From assembly GCA_963808545.1 (NCBI GenBank), contig CAWEGB010000008.1, positions 1 through 64,000 on the forward strand: 64,000 bases of DNA. The letters are read 5' to 3'. Of the stretch, positions 50,835 through 59,341 are shown one piece after another. The DNA comes from JACVRW01 sp963808545 (GTDB taxonomy: Bacteria > Actinomycetota > Thermoleophilia > Solirubrobacterales > Thermoleophilaceae). Every line of letters begins with the position of its first letter. Positions within the stretch are counted from its first letter, which is position 1. The translations under genes were made by a program, and so were the position numbers. A model generated the notes under the pieces. It did not search any database. It had not been told where the DNA came from and saw only the letters and a program-made list of their open reading frames with translations.

Positions 50835-51251
50835 TCAGAGCAGGTCGGCCTCGGCCAGCTCGAGCTCGAACCAAGCCAGGCTGCCGCCGCCGTCGGTGTC
50901 TCGGCGGCCCCAGCCGCTGGCCAGGCGGTCGACCAGCAGCAGCCCGTAGCCACCGGCCTGCTCCACCCGGTCGGCCGGCGCGCCGTTCGAGCCGGGGTCG
51001 AAGACCTCGACTCTGATCCGGTCGGTGGAGGAGGCCACCCGCACCTGCACGGTCTCGTGCGGCCCGGCGCCGCCGTACTGGATGGCGTTGTTGACCAGCT
51101 CCGACAGCAGCAGCGCCAACCGGTGACGTACCGAGTGGGGCAGGTCGGCCTCCGCCGACAGCACCGAGCGGCGCGCGAGTCCGGCGGCGCGCTTGCCACC
51201 GGGTACCCAGAAGGAAACCGTCTTCAGTTGGGTGGAGGGCACTCGCGACAC
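50835..51251 (-). CDS. ATP-binding protein, anti-sigma-regulator-like (GHKL fold)
   Basis: 138 residues. LLLSELVNNAIQYGG is the N-box, VEVFDPGSNG the G1 box and GGYGLLLVDRLASGWG the G2 box. It is a stand-alone serine/threonine-kinase-like ATPase domain of the RsbW type with no partner gene beside it. Diverged relative of the 13003-13395 product. Confidence 0.8.
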   Translation of the reverse strand: MSRVPSTQLKTVSFWVPGGKRAAGLARRSVLSAEADLPHSVRHRLALLLSELVNNAIQYGGAGPHETVQVRVASSTDRIRVEVFDPGSNGAPADRVEQAGGYGLLLVDRLASGWGRRDTDGGGSLAWFELELAEADLL

Positions 51252-51305
51252 CGTAGCCGGGCCGGGCGATCCGCTCCACCCCCAACGGTACGCTTGGCCC
51301 CCTCC

Positions 51306-51376
51306 GGCGCCGTGGCGGAGTGGCTACGCAGCGGCCTGCAAAGCCGTGTACACCGGTTCGATTCCGGTCGGCGCCT
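51306..51376 (+). tRNA. tRNA-Cys (anticodon GCA)
   Basis: 71 nt. Acceptor GGCGCCG/CGGCGCC perfectly paired, discriminator T; short D-arm TGGCGGAGTGGCTACGCA; anticodon stem-loop CGGCC-TGCAAAG-... with GCA; T-arm CCGG-TTCGATT-CCGG. No CCA is encoded. The next 3.5 kb is decayed, element-like DNA. Confidence 0.9.
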
Positions 51377-51437
51377 TAGTCGTAGAGCGGAATTCGGGCT
51401 GGCAGGAGGGGAGCGTCTCCCCAATGTCTCCCGAACC

Positions 51438-51584
51438 TCAGTAACGACCGGCGGGACAGCGGCCGAGGAAATGCTCGCCGCCGCAAGAGCCGCAGCCCTT
51501 CACCCATACCGGCGCCGGCTTGCCAGACCGCTTCGGCCGCCGGCGCCTCGGGGCGGCCTTGGCGAACACCACGCTGCCGGACAT
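51438..51584 (-). CDS. Small zinc-binding protein
   Basis: 48 residues from ATG 51584, directly after the stop of the upstream gene (TAGATG). Basic N-terminal half (APRRRRPKRSGKP), then VKGCGSCGGEHFLGRCPAG, a C-x2-C-x4-H-x4-C knuckle of the retroviral CCHC type. Short basic zinc-knuckle proteins are typical of element cargo. No function known. Confidence 0.5.
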   Translation of the reverse strand: MSGSVVFAKAAPRRRRPKRSGKPAPVWVKGCGSCGGEHFLGRCPAGRY

Positions 51585-52059
51585 CTAGGCCACCAACTCC
51601 ATCTGCTCGCGACCAGTCCTCCTCGAGCTTGACCGGCACGTTCGGCTGCTGGCGCTCCCCGGCGGGCCCGAGGTCCGTCGCGTACCTCGCTCCCGCGGCG
51701 ACACTCCGCGCAGATGCTCTTGGCTCTCGCCGGCATCGGCCCGTCGCACTCGCTGCAGGCCCGGTCGGGCAGCGGCTTACGGTCGATCAGGATGTGGGCT
51801 TGCTCGAGCGCCAGCTCGGCCGGGGTGGCCGGCACGCGCTGATAGCACCGCTCCCACGTTTCGCGGGTGCGCTCCAGGCAGCGCCGCCACTCCCCCCGCA
51901 GCGGCGGTCGCACCGTGCTCAGCACGGCCTTGACGGTGGCTGGCCAGCAGGCCTCAAAGCTCTCGCCACGGCTACGCGCTTCGGCCAGCTGCTCCCGCAG
52001 CGCCACCAGCGGCAACGTGCGTGCCTACCCGCGGCTCGAGCGTAGTCGTCACCGGACAT
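51585..52059 (-). pseudogene. Zinc-finger protein of an integrated element, multiply frameshifted
   Basis: Start probably ATG 52059 (MSGDDYARAAGRHAR), continuing out of phase as LPLVALREQLAEARSRGESF, ERCYQRVPATPAELALEQAH, ACSECDGPMPARAKSICAEC (two C-x2-C knuckles), then QQPNVPVKLEEDW and a final REQMELVA stop in a third frame. About 155 residues if restored. At least three indels. Confidence 0.5.
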
Positions 52060-52247
52060 CGAGGTAAGCGTAATCCAAGGTACGGCGGGCAAACCATAAG
52101 CGTAGACTATAGTGCACAACTGAAAAGTCGCCGGCCGTCTCGGCGAAGCCAGGACCGACCTATTCGACAGGCTCGCCACTAGCGGTCGAGGACCCGAACG
52201 GCCGGTGCTGGTTGACGGTGCTATGGACATGAGAGAGGACAACCGAT

Positions 52248-52632
52248 ATGGCCGCCACGACCGAGAGCCCGGAATCTCGCCTCTACGCCGCCGGGTTCAC
52301 CCGCCGGCTTGAGTATTGGGTGGCGCCCGACAATGAGCAGGCGCTAAGCCTTCAAGACGCCATCGCCCGTCTCGACAGCGGCGACGTCAAGCCGACGTCC
52401 CACGGGTTTCCCGATACGGGCACCCGAGCCCTGCCGGACGAGCTGGTCGACCGGATCTGCCCGCCGCCTGGCACGGGGGCATCCGCCGCCGCCGTGGCTC
52501 CTGGCGCAGGCCGAGGTGATCGCCGAGGCGACCGCCGAGAAGCTGAAGCCGCTGATCCGCGCCGAGATCCGCGCGGCGCTCAGGGCAACCAACCGCTCGC
52601 AGGCCTCGACAGCTAAGGGGCCGGCGAAGTGA
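52248..52632 (+). pseudogene. Hypothetical element protein, frameshifted
   Basis: MAATTESPESRLYAAGFTRR, then EYWVAPDNEQALSLQDAIAR in one frame and, from about 52478, PPPWLLAQAEVIAEATAEKL and IRAEIRAALRATNRSQAS to TGA 52632 in another. About 127 residues when joined. Family not recognised. Arranged head-to-tail with the metalloprotease-like gene. Confidence 0.55.
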
Positions 52633-52644
52633 TCCCGGGCCGAG

Positions 52645-53140
52645 GTGCTGCCGACCGGGCGTGAGATCGCTTGGCATGAGGCGTATCACGCCGCCGCGCT
52701 CTGCCTGGCCGGGATGGTGCCGAAATGCGTCCGCAGCGACTGGCCGTCCGATCTCGAGCCCGGGTCCGTGACGATCGACTGGGGGCCGCGCGGTTACAGG
52801 GATCCAGCCAGGGCGAAGGACGTGCTGGTCTCGGTCGTGGCCGGGGCGCTCACCGAGGGCGGGCGTGGCTGGGCTTGGGAGATCTGTCCGCCCGACCCGT
52901 TCGAGGTCGCAGAGGGCGCCCGCGGCGATGCTCTGTTCGCCCGTGAGCTGGTCCAACACTTCGAGCTCGACCGAGTGGACTGGGGCCACGTTCTCTGGAA
53001 GACCGAGCAGCTTGTCCGCCGCCAGGACTTCCGGCGGCTCGTCGTGGCGGATAGCGGACGAGCTCGAGCGCGTCGAAGTGCTGGACGCCGACGATCTAAG
53101 AGCGCTGATGGAGCCCGACCGGGAGCCGCTGGCGGCATGA
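52645..53140 (+). pseudogene. M41-like metalloprotease domain protein, frameshifted at its end
   Basis: GTG start. EIAWHEAYHAAALCLAGM contains HEAYH (HExxH), and LVSVVAGALTEGGRGWAWEI resembles the helix of FtsH-type M41 peptidases that supplies the third ligand. Near 53060 the frame shifts; the proper tail is LDADDLRALMEPDREPLAA ending at 53140. No AAA domain or membrane helix, so it is a stand-alone element protein, not FtsH. Confidence 0.6.
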
Positions 53141-53241
53141 CCACTAGCTGGAACACCATGCGGCCGATGCGTCAATGAGGGTCGATCACTGCCCAGCTCC
53201 GAGCGCCGAGGCAGCAGCAGGCCACCGATGAAGGGAGGCCT

Positions 53242-53470
53242 ACTCCCGCAGCCCCACGGCTTTGAGGGCCTACGTCGATGAGGCTCGCGTACATCTGACA
53301 TCCTGATCCCCTGTCCGTTCCGGAGCGTCCACACTTGAGCGAAGCGCATTTCGACCGGAATTCCCGAGGCCGTCGAACGCCCCCGCTGGTATGAATGATG
53401 GCGACCACCCGCTCCCCGGCGTCGACGTACTCCTCGACTTCGAGCTCGCCATTCATCCCAAGCATCGGCC
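53242..53470 (-). pseudogene. SnoaL-like (NTF2-fold) gene, remnant copy 1
   Basis: In three frames: MNGELEVEEYVDAGERVVAI-IHTSG, ASGIPVEMRFAQVWTLRNGQ-GIRM, and the tail ALKAVGLRE with stop. These are the C-terminal strands of a SnoaL-like protein. N-terminal third missing, at least two frameshifts. Confidence 0.6.
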
Positions 53471-53845
53471 CATTCGGCGAGGAATTGCATCGCGCCCTCG
53501 CCTACCGAGATAGATCTGCTGGTCAGGCCAGACTAGGAGGTGCGACGACATCCCAGACAAAATCGGTACGGGCGACGGATGATTCACCGGTGGCCACCCA
53601 GTGGTCCCAGCCGCGTCTGACGATCTCCGACGTTCTCCTGCGACACCGGGCTACTGCCCCGAGTTCCGTCGAGATAACCAGCCAACCACGCCACCGAGCT
53701 ACCAAACCCAGCTCAGGCCCGAGAGGCACACTGGTGGTCACGCTCAGGAGCACACCGAGATGCCAGCCCCGACCAGAGCGCCGAGCGCGATTGACGGCTC
53801 CGAAGCCCACTCTCACTCACGCCGCTGTGGTGTCCTGCGACACCG

Positions 53846-54300
53846 CCTACTCCTCGCAGCCCCACGGCTTCGAGGGCTTCAGCGTGGTCCATAATACATG
53901 TCCACACCGGCACACCCTCCCGTGCTCCAGCGTAGGTGACGGTCGCGATCTTCCCCGTGACCGGGACACCACTCGCTGGACGCGGTCGTCGGCAGCCCTG
54001 CAAGCAGCACGACGCGGTCGCCCAGAGTCGACCAGTTCAACTGGCTCTGCCCGGAGGCTGGCGCCCCAGACGTCAGACCAAGCAGACATGTACTGACGGA
54101 AGCCGGCCGGGCCGCGATAGCACGGCTCTCATGAATCCCATTTCGATGAACTCGCGCGGCGGTCGGTACTCGAAGTCAGGAGTAGAAGCCGATCAGAGCG
54201 GCGTCAATGTCGCGGCGGTTGAATGCCTCCATCGCGAGCTCGGGAGCTTCGCCACACAACCGCCTGTGCGAACGCGCGAGGTCGGGGGCAGACGGTCCGA
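53846..54300 (-). pseudogene. SnoaL-like (NTF2-fold) gene, remnant copy 2
   Basis: N-terminal pieces AMEAFNRRDIDAALIGFY and DFEYRPPREFIEMGF and a C-terminal DHAEALEAVGLR survive in different frames. Its tail DNA is nearly identical to that of copy 1 (GCAGCCCCACGGCTT in both), so the two copies are tandem duplicates, both dead. Confidence 0.5.
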
Positions 54301-54629
54301 TCATTGGAGCGTAAGCACCGATGATCCGAGGAAAGCGCAGAGCAAGCCGCTGGTCGAGCGTGCGGCTCGAACACTCACGCACTCCGGAGCTGGCTTACGG
54401 ACGATCTCGCCGCTCGACATTTCTATACTCACGCAAAGCCAACCAACGGAGGTAATCAATATGGGGTGCTTCGTGGCTAGTCAGGTCGTCCTGCGACATC
54501 GCCCGCTCCAGTATCCCGCGTAACGGGGGAGGGTAGCCAGTGACGGAGCGCTGGCGAGCCAAGACCGCCGCGTGACGCTGCAGAAGGAAAAGCGCCGCCG
54601 TTCTTCTGAAAGCCAGGTCCGGGGCTAGG

Positions 54630-55008
54630 TTGAGCGAAGCGGAGAAACGCGCGGGGAGGGCCCGTTCAAGGGCGGCGTCCGCGCTGGCCGAGGCTGCCCG
54701 GGGCGCTCGTGGGTCGGTGCCGGTGTTGGATTTGGCGTTGCGGGCGTTGGTGCCGGACCCGACCCGTCGCGAGGTCGTGCTCGTCGCCGCGGCTATCCGC
54801 GCCAGCGGGGACGAGGAGGCGCTGGGGCTGTTCGGTGTGGACCCGGAGTCGGAGCCTGTCTTCGACTCTCGAGGCGTGCGGCCGGGTGAAAGAGGCCGCC
54901 GGGCGCGCCGGCCTGAACGGCTTCGACGCGCTGGACCTGTACACGGAGGTCGCCTGCCCGGGTTCGTTGCCGTTTCCCAACCCTCCGACCGACGAGGGCG
55001 CGACGTGA
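54630..55008 (+). pseudogene. Hypothetical helical protein, frameshifted
   Basis: TTG start, SEAEKRAGRARSRAASALAE, then PVLDLALRALVPDPTRREVV and ALGLFGVDPESEPVFD. From about 54870 it continues in another frame as GRVKEAAGRAGLNGFDALDL-YTEVACPGSLPFPNPP, ending at TGA 55008. The family is unknown. It overlaps the start of a 41-residue ORF. Confidence 0.45.
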
Positions 55009-55130
55009 ACTCGCGGGGGCGACAGAGGCGCCAAGAGCGCGAAGAACGGATTGAGCGGCTGCGGGTAGAAAGCAGGCTGCAGTGGGCGCTTCTGGTCGCA
55101 CTGGCGAAGCGGCTGTTCAGGGGCCGGTGA
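55005..55130 (+). CDS. Small basic helical protein
   Basis: 41 residues from GTG 55005, overlapping the previous stop (GTGA). Highly charged (RGRQRRQEREERIERLRVES) with a hydrophobic end (LQWALLVALAKRLFRGR). Probably part of the same decayed element; function is unknown. Confidence 0.4.
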   Translation: MNSRGRQRRQEREERIERLRVESRLQWALLVALAKRLFRGR

Positions 55131-55228
55131 TGGACCGCGACGAGATGAAACGGGCGAGAGCCGGGTGGGGGCGTGAACCCTCCCGGCTTCCCGCGTCAGC
55201 ATCTGAGTAACCTCGCCGTGACCGCAAT

Positions 55229-55246
55229 CGCTTTTCGTCCAAAGCG
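55229..55246. repeat. Small intergenic palindrome (CGCTTT...AAAGCG)
   Basis: CGCTTT-TCGTCC-AAAGCG, a 6-bp perfect inverted repeat. It is part of a 23-bp sequence beginning GTGACCGCAATCGCTT (55218-55240) that recurs with one change at 57666-57688, on the other side of the arsenic genes. Related palindromes occur at 57206, 57300, 61015, 62187 and 62240. Confidence 0.5.
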
Positions 55247-55274
55247 CTAGCGGCCTGCGGTCGCCAAGTGGGGG

Positions 55275-56063
55275 CTACGCCGGCTTGCGCGCGCGGATGA
55301 TGGCCGAGCCGGCGTGCTCGTGGACGCGGTGGGTCTCGCGGATCTCGAGGTCGACGAGGCCGGCGTCGGCGAGCGCGTGCTCGAACTCGCCGCGCGGTGA
55401 GCGCGCCGGCGATGCAGCCGGTCCACTGCTCCATGTCGGCGCGCGTGGCGGCGTCCATGTCGGCGTCGGCGATCACGTCGGTGACGGCGAAGCGCCCGCC
55501 GGGCCGCAGCACGCGCGCGGCCTCGCGGAGGACCTTGCCCTTGTCGGCGGAGAGGTTGATGACGCAGTTGGAGATCACGACGTCGACGCGAGTCGTCGGG
55601 CAGCGGCATGGTCCTCGATGTAGCCCTTGAGGAACTCGACGTTGTCGACGCCGGCCTCGGCGGCGTTGGCGCGGGCGAGTTCGAGCATCTCGTCGGTCAT
55701 GTCGAGCCCGATCGCGTTGCCGGTCGGGCCGACGCGGCGGGCCGAGATAGCACGTCGGCGCCGGCGCCGGAGCCGAGGTCGAGCACGGTCTCGCCCTCGT
55801 GCAGGTCGGCGACGGCGGTCGGCACGCCGCAGCCGAGCGAGGCCGCGACGGCCGCCTCGGGCGCGGCGTCGCCCTCGGCGTCGTAGAGGACGGCGCCGAA
55901 GACCTCGTTGCCGTGCTTGTCGGTCGACGCGATGTCGGGCCGCAGCAGCGCTCGCGCCGCGGCCCGCAGCAGCCGGACGCGTGCTCTCGGCCGCGGCCGT
56001 CGCGGCGGCGGCGTAGCGCTCGCGCACCTGCTCGCGGATGTCGGTGTCGGTCAGCTCAGCCAT
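55275..56063 (-). pseudogene. arsM: Arsenite S-adenosylmethionine methyltransferase, multiply frameshifted
   Basis: Pieces of ArsM in the right order across all three frames: MAELTDTDIREQVRERYAAA, ISARRVGPTGNAIGLDMTDE, MLELARANAAEAGVDNVEFL, DVVISNCVINLSADKGKVLR, FAVTDVIADADMDAATRADM, EQWTGCIAGALTA and the RARKPA end. The Cys in ISNCVINL and the Cys in WTGCIAG bind arsenite in this family. About 262 residues if restored; five or more indels. It overlaps arsR, from which it is co-transcribed. Confidence 0.8.
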
Positions 56064-56405
56064 GCGGTGAGCTCCTCCAGCGCGTCGGGGAGGACGTAGT
56101 AGTAGGCCCACAGGCCGCGGCGCTCGGAGTCGACGATGCCCGGCCTCGCGCAGCACCTTGAGGTGGTGCGAGACGGTCGGCTGGGAGATGTCGAACAGCG
56201 GGACCAGCTCGCACACGCAGACCTTGCCGGCGTGCTTGCGCAGCACGTCGACGAGCTGCAGGCGGATCGGGTCGCCGAGCGCCTTGGCGACCGCGGCCAT
56301 GCGCTCGGCGTGCTCGCGCTCGACGTCGGGATAGACGACCGGCTCGCAGCACGGCTCGCCGGCCGGGCGCTTCGTCTTCGGGGCGAGCTCCAGATCGACG
56401 GCCAT
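56051..56405 (-). pseudogene. arsR: ArsR-family arsenic-responsive repressor, frameshifted
   Basis: About 117 residues. AERMAAVAKALGDPIRLQLV, then KVCVCELVPLFDISQPTVSH with the CVC metal site in the recognition helix region, then HLKVLREAG. The tail AYYYVLPDALEELTAWLS is one base out of phase from about 56140. Its start codon lies in a palindrome that is likely its own operator. It represses the ars genes until arsenite binds. Confidence 0.8.
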
Positions 56406-56426
56406 CAATCTACATATATCGATTGA
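56405..56426. promoter_or_regulatory. Probable ArsR operator
   Basis: TCAATC-n10-GATTGA inverted repeat in the only AT-rich stretch between arsR and the divergent arsenate reductase gene. Its first base is the arsR start. ArsR boxes usually are ATCAA...TTGAT-type repeats, which fits. Confidence 0.65.
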
Positions 56427-56494
56427 AGTGATGATTGTCAATGGATACGCATCCGCGGCGACACGCAGACCGCCGAGGCAGGAGGAGCTGAGCG

Positions 56495-57173
56495 ATGGCC
56501 ACCCAACTGCGGGATCTCGACGTCGATCTGATCACCCGCGGGCACCTCGAGAAAGGGCCTCGAGACGCTGCGAGGAGTTCGCCGGCACGTTCTCGGCCGA
56601 GACGGTCGAGCGCTTCATGGCCGAGTCGCTGCGAGGCGCTCGGCGGCGCGCGGCTGAAGGACTTCGTGCCGCTGTTCGTGCACCGCTTCGCGCGCGAGCG
56701 GCTGCGCGCGCTCGGCCAGGTCGAGGGCACGATCGCCAAGGACGTCCCCGAGGTGCTGTTCGTCTGCGTGCAGAACGCCGGGCGCAGCCAGATGGCCGCC
56801 GCGCTGCTCGACCACTACGCCGACGGCCGCGTGCACGTGCGCTCGGCCGGCAGCGCGCCGGCCGACCAGATCAACCCCGACGTCGTCGACCGCGATGTCC
56901 GAGCTCGGGCTCGACATCAGCAAGGAGTTCCCCAAGCCGATGACCGACGAGGTCGTCCAGGCCGCCGACGCCGTGATCACGATGGGCTGCGGCGACGCCT
57001 GCCCGATCTACCCGGGCAAGCGCTACGAGGACTGGGAGGTCGACGACCCGGCCGATGCCGACCTCGACGGCGTGCGCCGCATCCGCGACGACATCAGCGA
57101 GCGCGTGCGCGCGCTGCTCGCCGAGGTCGCACCGACGCGGAATGGAAGTGCGTCTGCTCGGCGCAGCGGCTAG
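56495..57173 (+). pseudogene. arsC: Helical-domain/arsenate reductase (LMW-PTP type) fusion, frameshifted
   Basis: ATG preceded by AGGAGGAG. The first 80 residues (LDVDLITRGHLEKG, EFAGTFSAETVERFMAESL, DFVPLFVHRFARERLRAL) form a three-helix domain found ahead of some actinobacterial arsenate reductases. Then VLFVCVQNAGRSQMAAALLD carries the P-loop CX5R, followed by LGLDISKEFPKPMTDEVVQA and ITMGCGDACPIYPGKRYEDW with the resolving cysteines. It reduces arsenate to arsenite, probably with mycoredoxin or thioredoxin. Three indels break the frame. Confidence 0.78.
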
Positions 57174-57376
57174 CTAGCGGCACCCGGCGATGTCCGGTGG
57201 CGGCTATCGCTTCCATGCGAAGGAGCACTCCGGCCTCGAGTTGCTTTGCGCGAAAGCGAGAGCGACGACCGAGCGGTTGTGCGCGCCACCGTCGCTCCTG
57301 CTTCCCATGCAAAGCGACAGTCCGGCGCTGTCCTGGATGGGCCTTGAAAACCCCCGCCGAACGCTCCCTTGTTGAG
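57174..57376. other. Intergenic stretch with clustered small palindromes
   Basis: No gene. Three related imperfect hairpins follow each other: ATCGCTTCCATGCGAAGGAG (57204), GCTTTGCGCGAAAGC (57243) and GTCGCTCCTGCTTCCCATGC...AAAGCGAC (57291). The 16-mer GCTTCCCATGCAAAGC (57300-57315) recurs exactly at 61015-61030. Confidence 0.4.
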
Positions 57377-57589
57377 CTAGCCGGGAATGTCGCGGGGGTC
57401 GTTGCCGTGCGAGTCCTCCTCGCGGATGCTGCCGTCCTCGGCGTGGATGACCAGTTCACTGTTCTGGTCGTCCGCGAGGTGGCGTCCCTGTTTGATCGCC
57501 TCGTCCTGAGTGTCGTGGGTCGAGCGGGTGTTTCCGCCGATCTCGCACGCCCACTGATTTCCACTGGGGACTACGTGCACGTCTGCCAT
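57377..57589 (-). CDS. DUF2188 protein
   Basis: 70 residues: MADVHVVPSGNQWACEIGGN, THDTQDEAIKQGRHLADDQN, ELVIHAEDGSIREEDSHGND. This is the complete DUF2188 pattern (VVP...W.V...G......F.TQ.EAI..A...A......L..H..DG.I). Small cytosolic protein of unknown function, common in stress islands. Confidence 0.87.
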   Translation of the reverse strand: MADVHVVPSGNQWACEIGGNTRSTHDTQDEAIKQGRHLADDQNSELVIHAEDGSIREEDSHGNDPRDIPG

Positions 57590-57828
57590 CTTGCTGGCCC
57601 CTTGGGTTGCTTGGGGTGCGTTCTACCCGAGGAGGGGGCGATGATGCTCGGGACGGCATACGAGCGTGACCGCAATCGCTTCTCGTCCCGAGCGAGCGCG
57701 GATGCGGCGTCGGGCGACGCGCCCGTTTTCATGGGAAAGGGAAACTCTGGTCGCTGGTTGCGAGTCGCTGGTGCGACCCCCGGACTGCCGTTTTGGGCGA
57801 GGGCTGCGGATTCGCTCAGAACATGCAA

Positions 57829-57852
57829 GAAGGCCCGCAGACGCGGGCCTTC
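57829..57852 (-). terminator. Terminator hairpin
   Basis: GAAGGCCCGC-AGAC-GCGGGCCTTC, a perfect 10-bp stem 29 bp beyond the stop of the minus-strand gene at 57881. The arms end in CTTCTT-like tracts in both directions, so it may also stop read-through from the other side. Confidence 0.75.
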
Positions 57853-57880
57853 TCTCCTGCAGCGAACGGGCTCGAGGTTG

Positions 57881-58197
57881 TTACGCCTGGACGAGCTCGC
57901 TCGTCTTGTGTACGACGACCTCGCCGCTGGTGATCTTGGGCGGGTTCGGGAGGGCGGTCTCGAGCTTGTGCTCGCGCACCCAGTTGGAGGCGACGCGGGT
58001 CGACTCGTCGGCCTGGTCGGGGGTGTCGAAGAAGCCGATTGAGCTCATCACGCCGTCGCCGGCCTCGATGAGGTAATAGCCGCTGAAGCCGGGGAACTCG
58101 CTGAGGCTCGGAACGAGTGTCTCGTCGGCCTTCTCGACGAGCTCGCTTGGTGCGGCTCATTGTCGATCGCCTCGTAGCGTCGAATGGTGGCAAACAT
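57881..58197 (-). CDS. ABM/dimeric alpha-beta barrel-like protein, frameshifted
   Basis: MFATIRRYEAIDNEPHQ starts in one frame at ATG 58197. From about 58148 the sequence continues as ELVEKADETLVPSLSEFPGF-SGYYLIEAGDGVMSS, FDTPDQADESTRVASNWV and LPNPPKITSGEVVVHK in another, ending at TAA 57881. About 105 residues if joined. It is a small monooxygenase-like ferredoxin fold often found as two tandem repeats elsewhere. Single indel. Confidence 0.65.
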
Positions 58198-58359
58198 AAT
58201 GGGGTCCAACTCTCTTCTCTGGGGTGGGGGACTCGGTTGAGTCCTCCTGGTGCGCTCGGGCCCGATGTGACTGTCGTGGGAGCCTTGGGAAGCTCGACGG
58301 CGTCGGCTGAGGGTCTTGGCGCTTGACGTACGGTAGCATACTTCGGAGTAACGATTTCT

Positions 58360-58387
58360 TACGGTTTTACGTTTCACTACGTTTCAA
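58360..58387 (+). repeat. Tandem direct repeats in a promoter region
   Basis: TACGGTTTT, TACGTTTCAC and TACGTTTCAA follow each other at about 9-10 bp spacing, 18 bp before the start of the 58405 gene. TTGACG (58323-58328) lies upstream. Repeats at helical spacing suggest an operator or iteron-like site. Confidence 0.45.
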
Positions 58388-58404
58388 ATGTAGGAGACTT
58401 GGGA

Positions 58405-58731
58405 ATGTGTCCATTCTCGGTGACGGTGCAGCACGTTCCGGATCGCGAGCTCGGTCCATTGCTGACTCGGCTCGCGGCGGCGGGCTTCGACCGTCCGATC
58501 ATCAATCATGTTGACGCCGATTCTGCCTCCGACACACCGGCCGCCCCCGCTCGCGCCGGGCCCCTGGACCTCCCGGAGGATTGGCGCCTCCTGCGCGAGC
58601 GCGAGGGCGAGTCATACCGCTGGCCGAACGGGCGCGATGGCTACAAGCCCTACCGCGTGTTCATAGGCACCACGCGCGCCGAAGGCGCCGTCCAGGTCGG
58701 GCTGGGCGAGACCGTCCGGAAGAACAAGTGA
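58405..58731 (+). CDS. Hypothetical protein
   Basis: 108 residues from ATG 58405, with AGGAG 8 bp upstream. CPFSVTVQHVPDRELGPLLT and LPEDWRLLREREGESYRWPN-GRDGYKPYRVFIG have a mixed alpha/beta look, but I do not recognise the family. Its promoter region carries the TACGTTTCA repeats. An adjacent co-directional gene follows after 22 bp. Confidence 0.55.
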   Translation: MCPFSVTVQHVPDRELGPLLTRLAAAGFDRPIINHVDADSASDTPAAPARAGPLDLPEDWRLLREREGESYRWPNGRDGYKPYRVFIGTTRAEGAVQVGLGETVRKNK

Positions 58732-58753
58732 GGGCCGCGACCGCAAATACGTC

Positions 58754-59056
58754 GTGGCGTTCCTGAGCGCTGGATCCCCCCAACAGCCCTTGGTCGAGTT
58801 CGTGGCAGCCGACGACTACGAGCAGACACGCGAGCTCGTTGCGGTCATCCGTGGCAGCGACGGAGGGCGGCGCATGTACGGCGCCGGTGACGCCCTTCCA
58901 GCCGTCTACACCGAACGCTTTCGAACCCAGATCTACAACGAGCGAGTCGTCCACCCCGGCGCCTGGAACAAGATGGTCGTGATCGCCCGCGAGGACGACG
59001 ATGAGACGATCCTCAACCACGCGCTGATCCAAAGCCGACGGCGTCAGCGCACGTAG
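58754..59056 (+). CDS. Hypothetical protein
   Basis: 100 residues, GTG start. FLSAGSPQQPLVEFVAADDY, RMYGAGDALPAVYTERFRTQ and WNKMVVIAREDDDETILNHA; soluble alpha/beta pattern, family unknown. It probably forms an operon with the preceding gene. Confidence 0.5.
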   Translation: MAFLSAGSPQQPLVEFVAADDYEQTRELVAVIRGSDGGRRMYGAGDALPAVYTERFRTQIYNERVVHPGAWNKMVVIAREDDDETILNHALIQSRRRQRT

Positions 59057-59341
59057 GCAGGGTGCAGCAGGCCACGGCGGCGGCCGCGCCGCGCGGCCGA
59101 GCTCGTCCTGTGCGCCCGCGGCGAAGGCGCGCGACTGATAGCTGCCCGGATTCGCGCAATTGCGACACTCCGCGCTTCACGCTCGAGGCGGTTGGTATCA
59201 CGCGATTGCGGAAAGCGAAGGCCTGAGAAGGGAGCGGGCGCGGCCGGTCAGAGCACCCATGCTCTGCCTATGCGGACGACGGCACCAGAACGGCATGGCC
59301 GCGCGAATGCTTCTTGTCCGTTGCGATAGCGGCCGCCGCGG

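Noticed and set aside
52645..53140. FtsH protease
   Set aside because: Only an HEAYH-containing segment of about 165 residues exists, without the AAA ATPase domain or membrane anchor.
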